Shown one piece after another: positions 63,779-64,000 of a DNA stretch of 64,000 bases. The notes beneath the pieces were generated by a model, which saw only the letters and a program-made list of their open reading frames with translations, was not told where the DNA came from and did not search any database. The DNA is from UBA8106 sp964569695 (GTDB taxonomy: Bacteria; Acidobacteriota; Vicinamibacteria; Vicinamibacterales; UBA823): positions 16,243 to 80,242 of the forward strand of contig CAZMUA010000015.1 in the NCBI GenBank assembly GCA_964569695.1, given 5' to 3'. The first letter of the stretch is position 1. Each line of letters starts with the position of its first letter. Made by a program: the position numbers and the translations under genes.

Positions 63779-64000
63779 ATGAAGAATTTCTTGGGAATTA
63801 TCTTAGTCGTCACCATGTACTGCCAATTTCCAAACAGCGCTATTGCGCAAACTCCCTATGAACCAAGTGCTGACAACCTAGCCGCACGTACTTGGTTCCA
63901 AGATTCTAAGTTTGGTTTATTTATTCATTGGGGTATCTACAGCGTTCTCGGTGCGGGTGAATGGGTAATGGAGGAACGTGGCCCTGCGTCTTATACCGGT
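63779..64000 (+). CDS. Alpha-L-fucosidase (GH29), N-terminal part (runs off the window)
   Basis: The first 74 codons of a secreted protein. A signal peptide (about 1-24, ending AIAQT) is followed by WFQDSKFGLFIHWGIYSV and GEWVMEERG, the strongly conserved N-terminal strand of GH29 alpha-L-fucosidases, which release L-fucose from glycans. The catalytic residues lie outside the window. AAGGGA precedes the ATG by five bases. Its fucose product could feed the fuculose-phosphate-type aldolase microcompartment at 2.6-3.5 kb, although the two are 60 kb apart and the link is inference. Confidence 0.88.
   Translation, partial: MKNFLGIILVVTMYCQFPNSAIAQTPYEPSADNLAARTWFQDSKFGLFIHWGIYSVLGAGEWVMEERGPASYTG

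Overview
The window looks like chromosomal DNA of a free-living, probably marine or otherwise heterotrophic bacterium. The gene set points most to Acidobacteriota or a neighbouring deep lineage: c-di-AMP cyclase beside glmM, stand-alone parC-parE, many secreted S9/M20/DUF1080/GMC/PD40 proteins, and a planctomycete-like microcompartment locus. That placement is inference from gene content; no rRNA is present. I see no insertion sequence, prophage, integron or CRISPR array, and coding density is high.

Left part (1-17.4 kb) is almost entirely on the minus strand. It runs, in transcription order, yebC-ruvC-ruvA-ruvB-fabH, then queA with a deoxyhypusine-synthase-like gene, a tRNA with anticodon CAU, tilS-ftsH-folP-cdaA-glmM, a TPR protein and a YHS protein, and finally a compact bacterial microcompartment (BMC) locus: class II aldolase, one hexameric shell protein, three tandem pentameric shell proteins, a 2-hydroxyacid dehydrogenase, and the start of nth at the edge. 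The aldolase carries a C-terminal tail that looks like an encapsulation peptide. The cyclase is short and appears to lack two of the three usual membrane helices.

Middle part (17.5-38.9 kb) is mixed: a methyltransferase, secreted phosphatase-like and hydrolase-like proteins, a D-amino-acid-oxidase-like flavoprotein, an orphan DGQHR (DndB-like) protein, a large PD40-CehA protein, an FTR1 iron permease with a Fur-like operator, a four-repeat DUF349 protein, two secreted cyclophilins, a Nudix hydrolase, parC-parE, a CNNM/HlyC-type protein, threonine aldolase and an exported HD-domain protein.

Right part (39-64 kb) is metabolic. A gntR-led operon encodes a ThDP lyase, a formyl-CoA:oxalate CoA-transferase-like protein and an ADP-forming acyl-CoA synthetase, and ends at a strong two-way terminator. 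Next come genes for 3-keto-glycoside chemistry (DUF1080, GMC oxidoreductase, gluconate-2-dehydrogenase subunit 3), an orphan molybdenum hydroxylase large subunit, a DUF362 protein, two secreted peptidases and an Nramp-like transporter. The most striking unit is an NAD-linked formate dehydrogenase operon at 57.9-62.6 kb. Its catalytic subunit contains an in-frame TGA exactly at the active-site selenocysteine, followed by a textbook bacterial SECIS hairpin. Its usual N-terminal Fe4S4 domain is encoded at the end of a separate ferredoxin-like subunit, with a fused NuoE-NuoF gene between the two. The window closes with a secreted glyoxalase-fold protein and the start of an alpha-L-fucosidase, which may feed the fuculose-type microcompartment at the other end.
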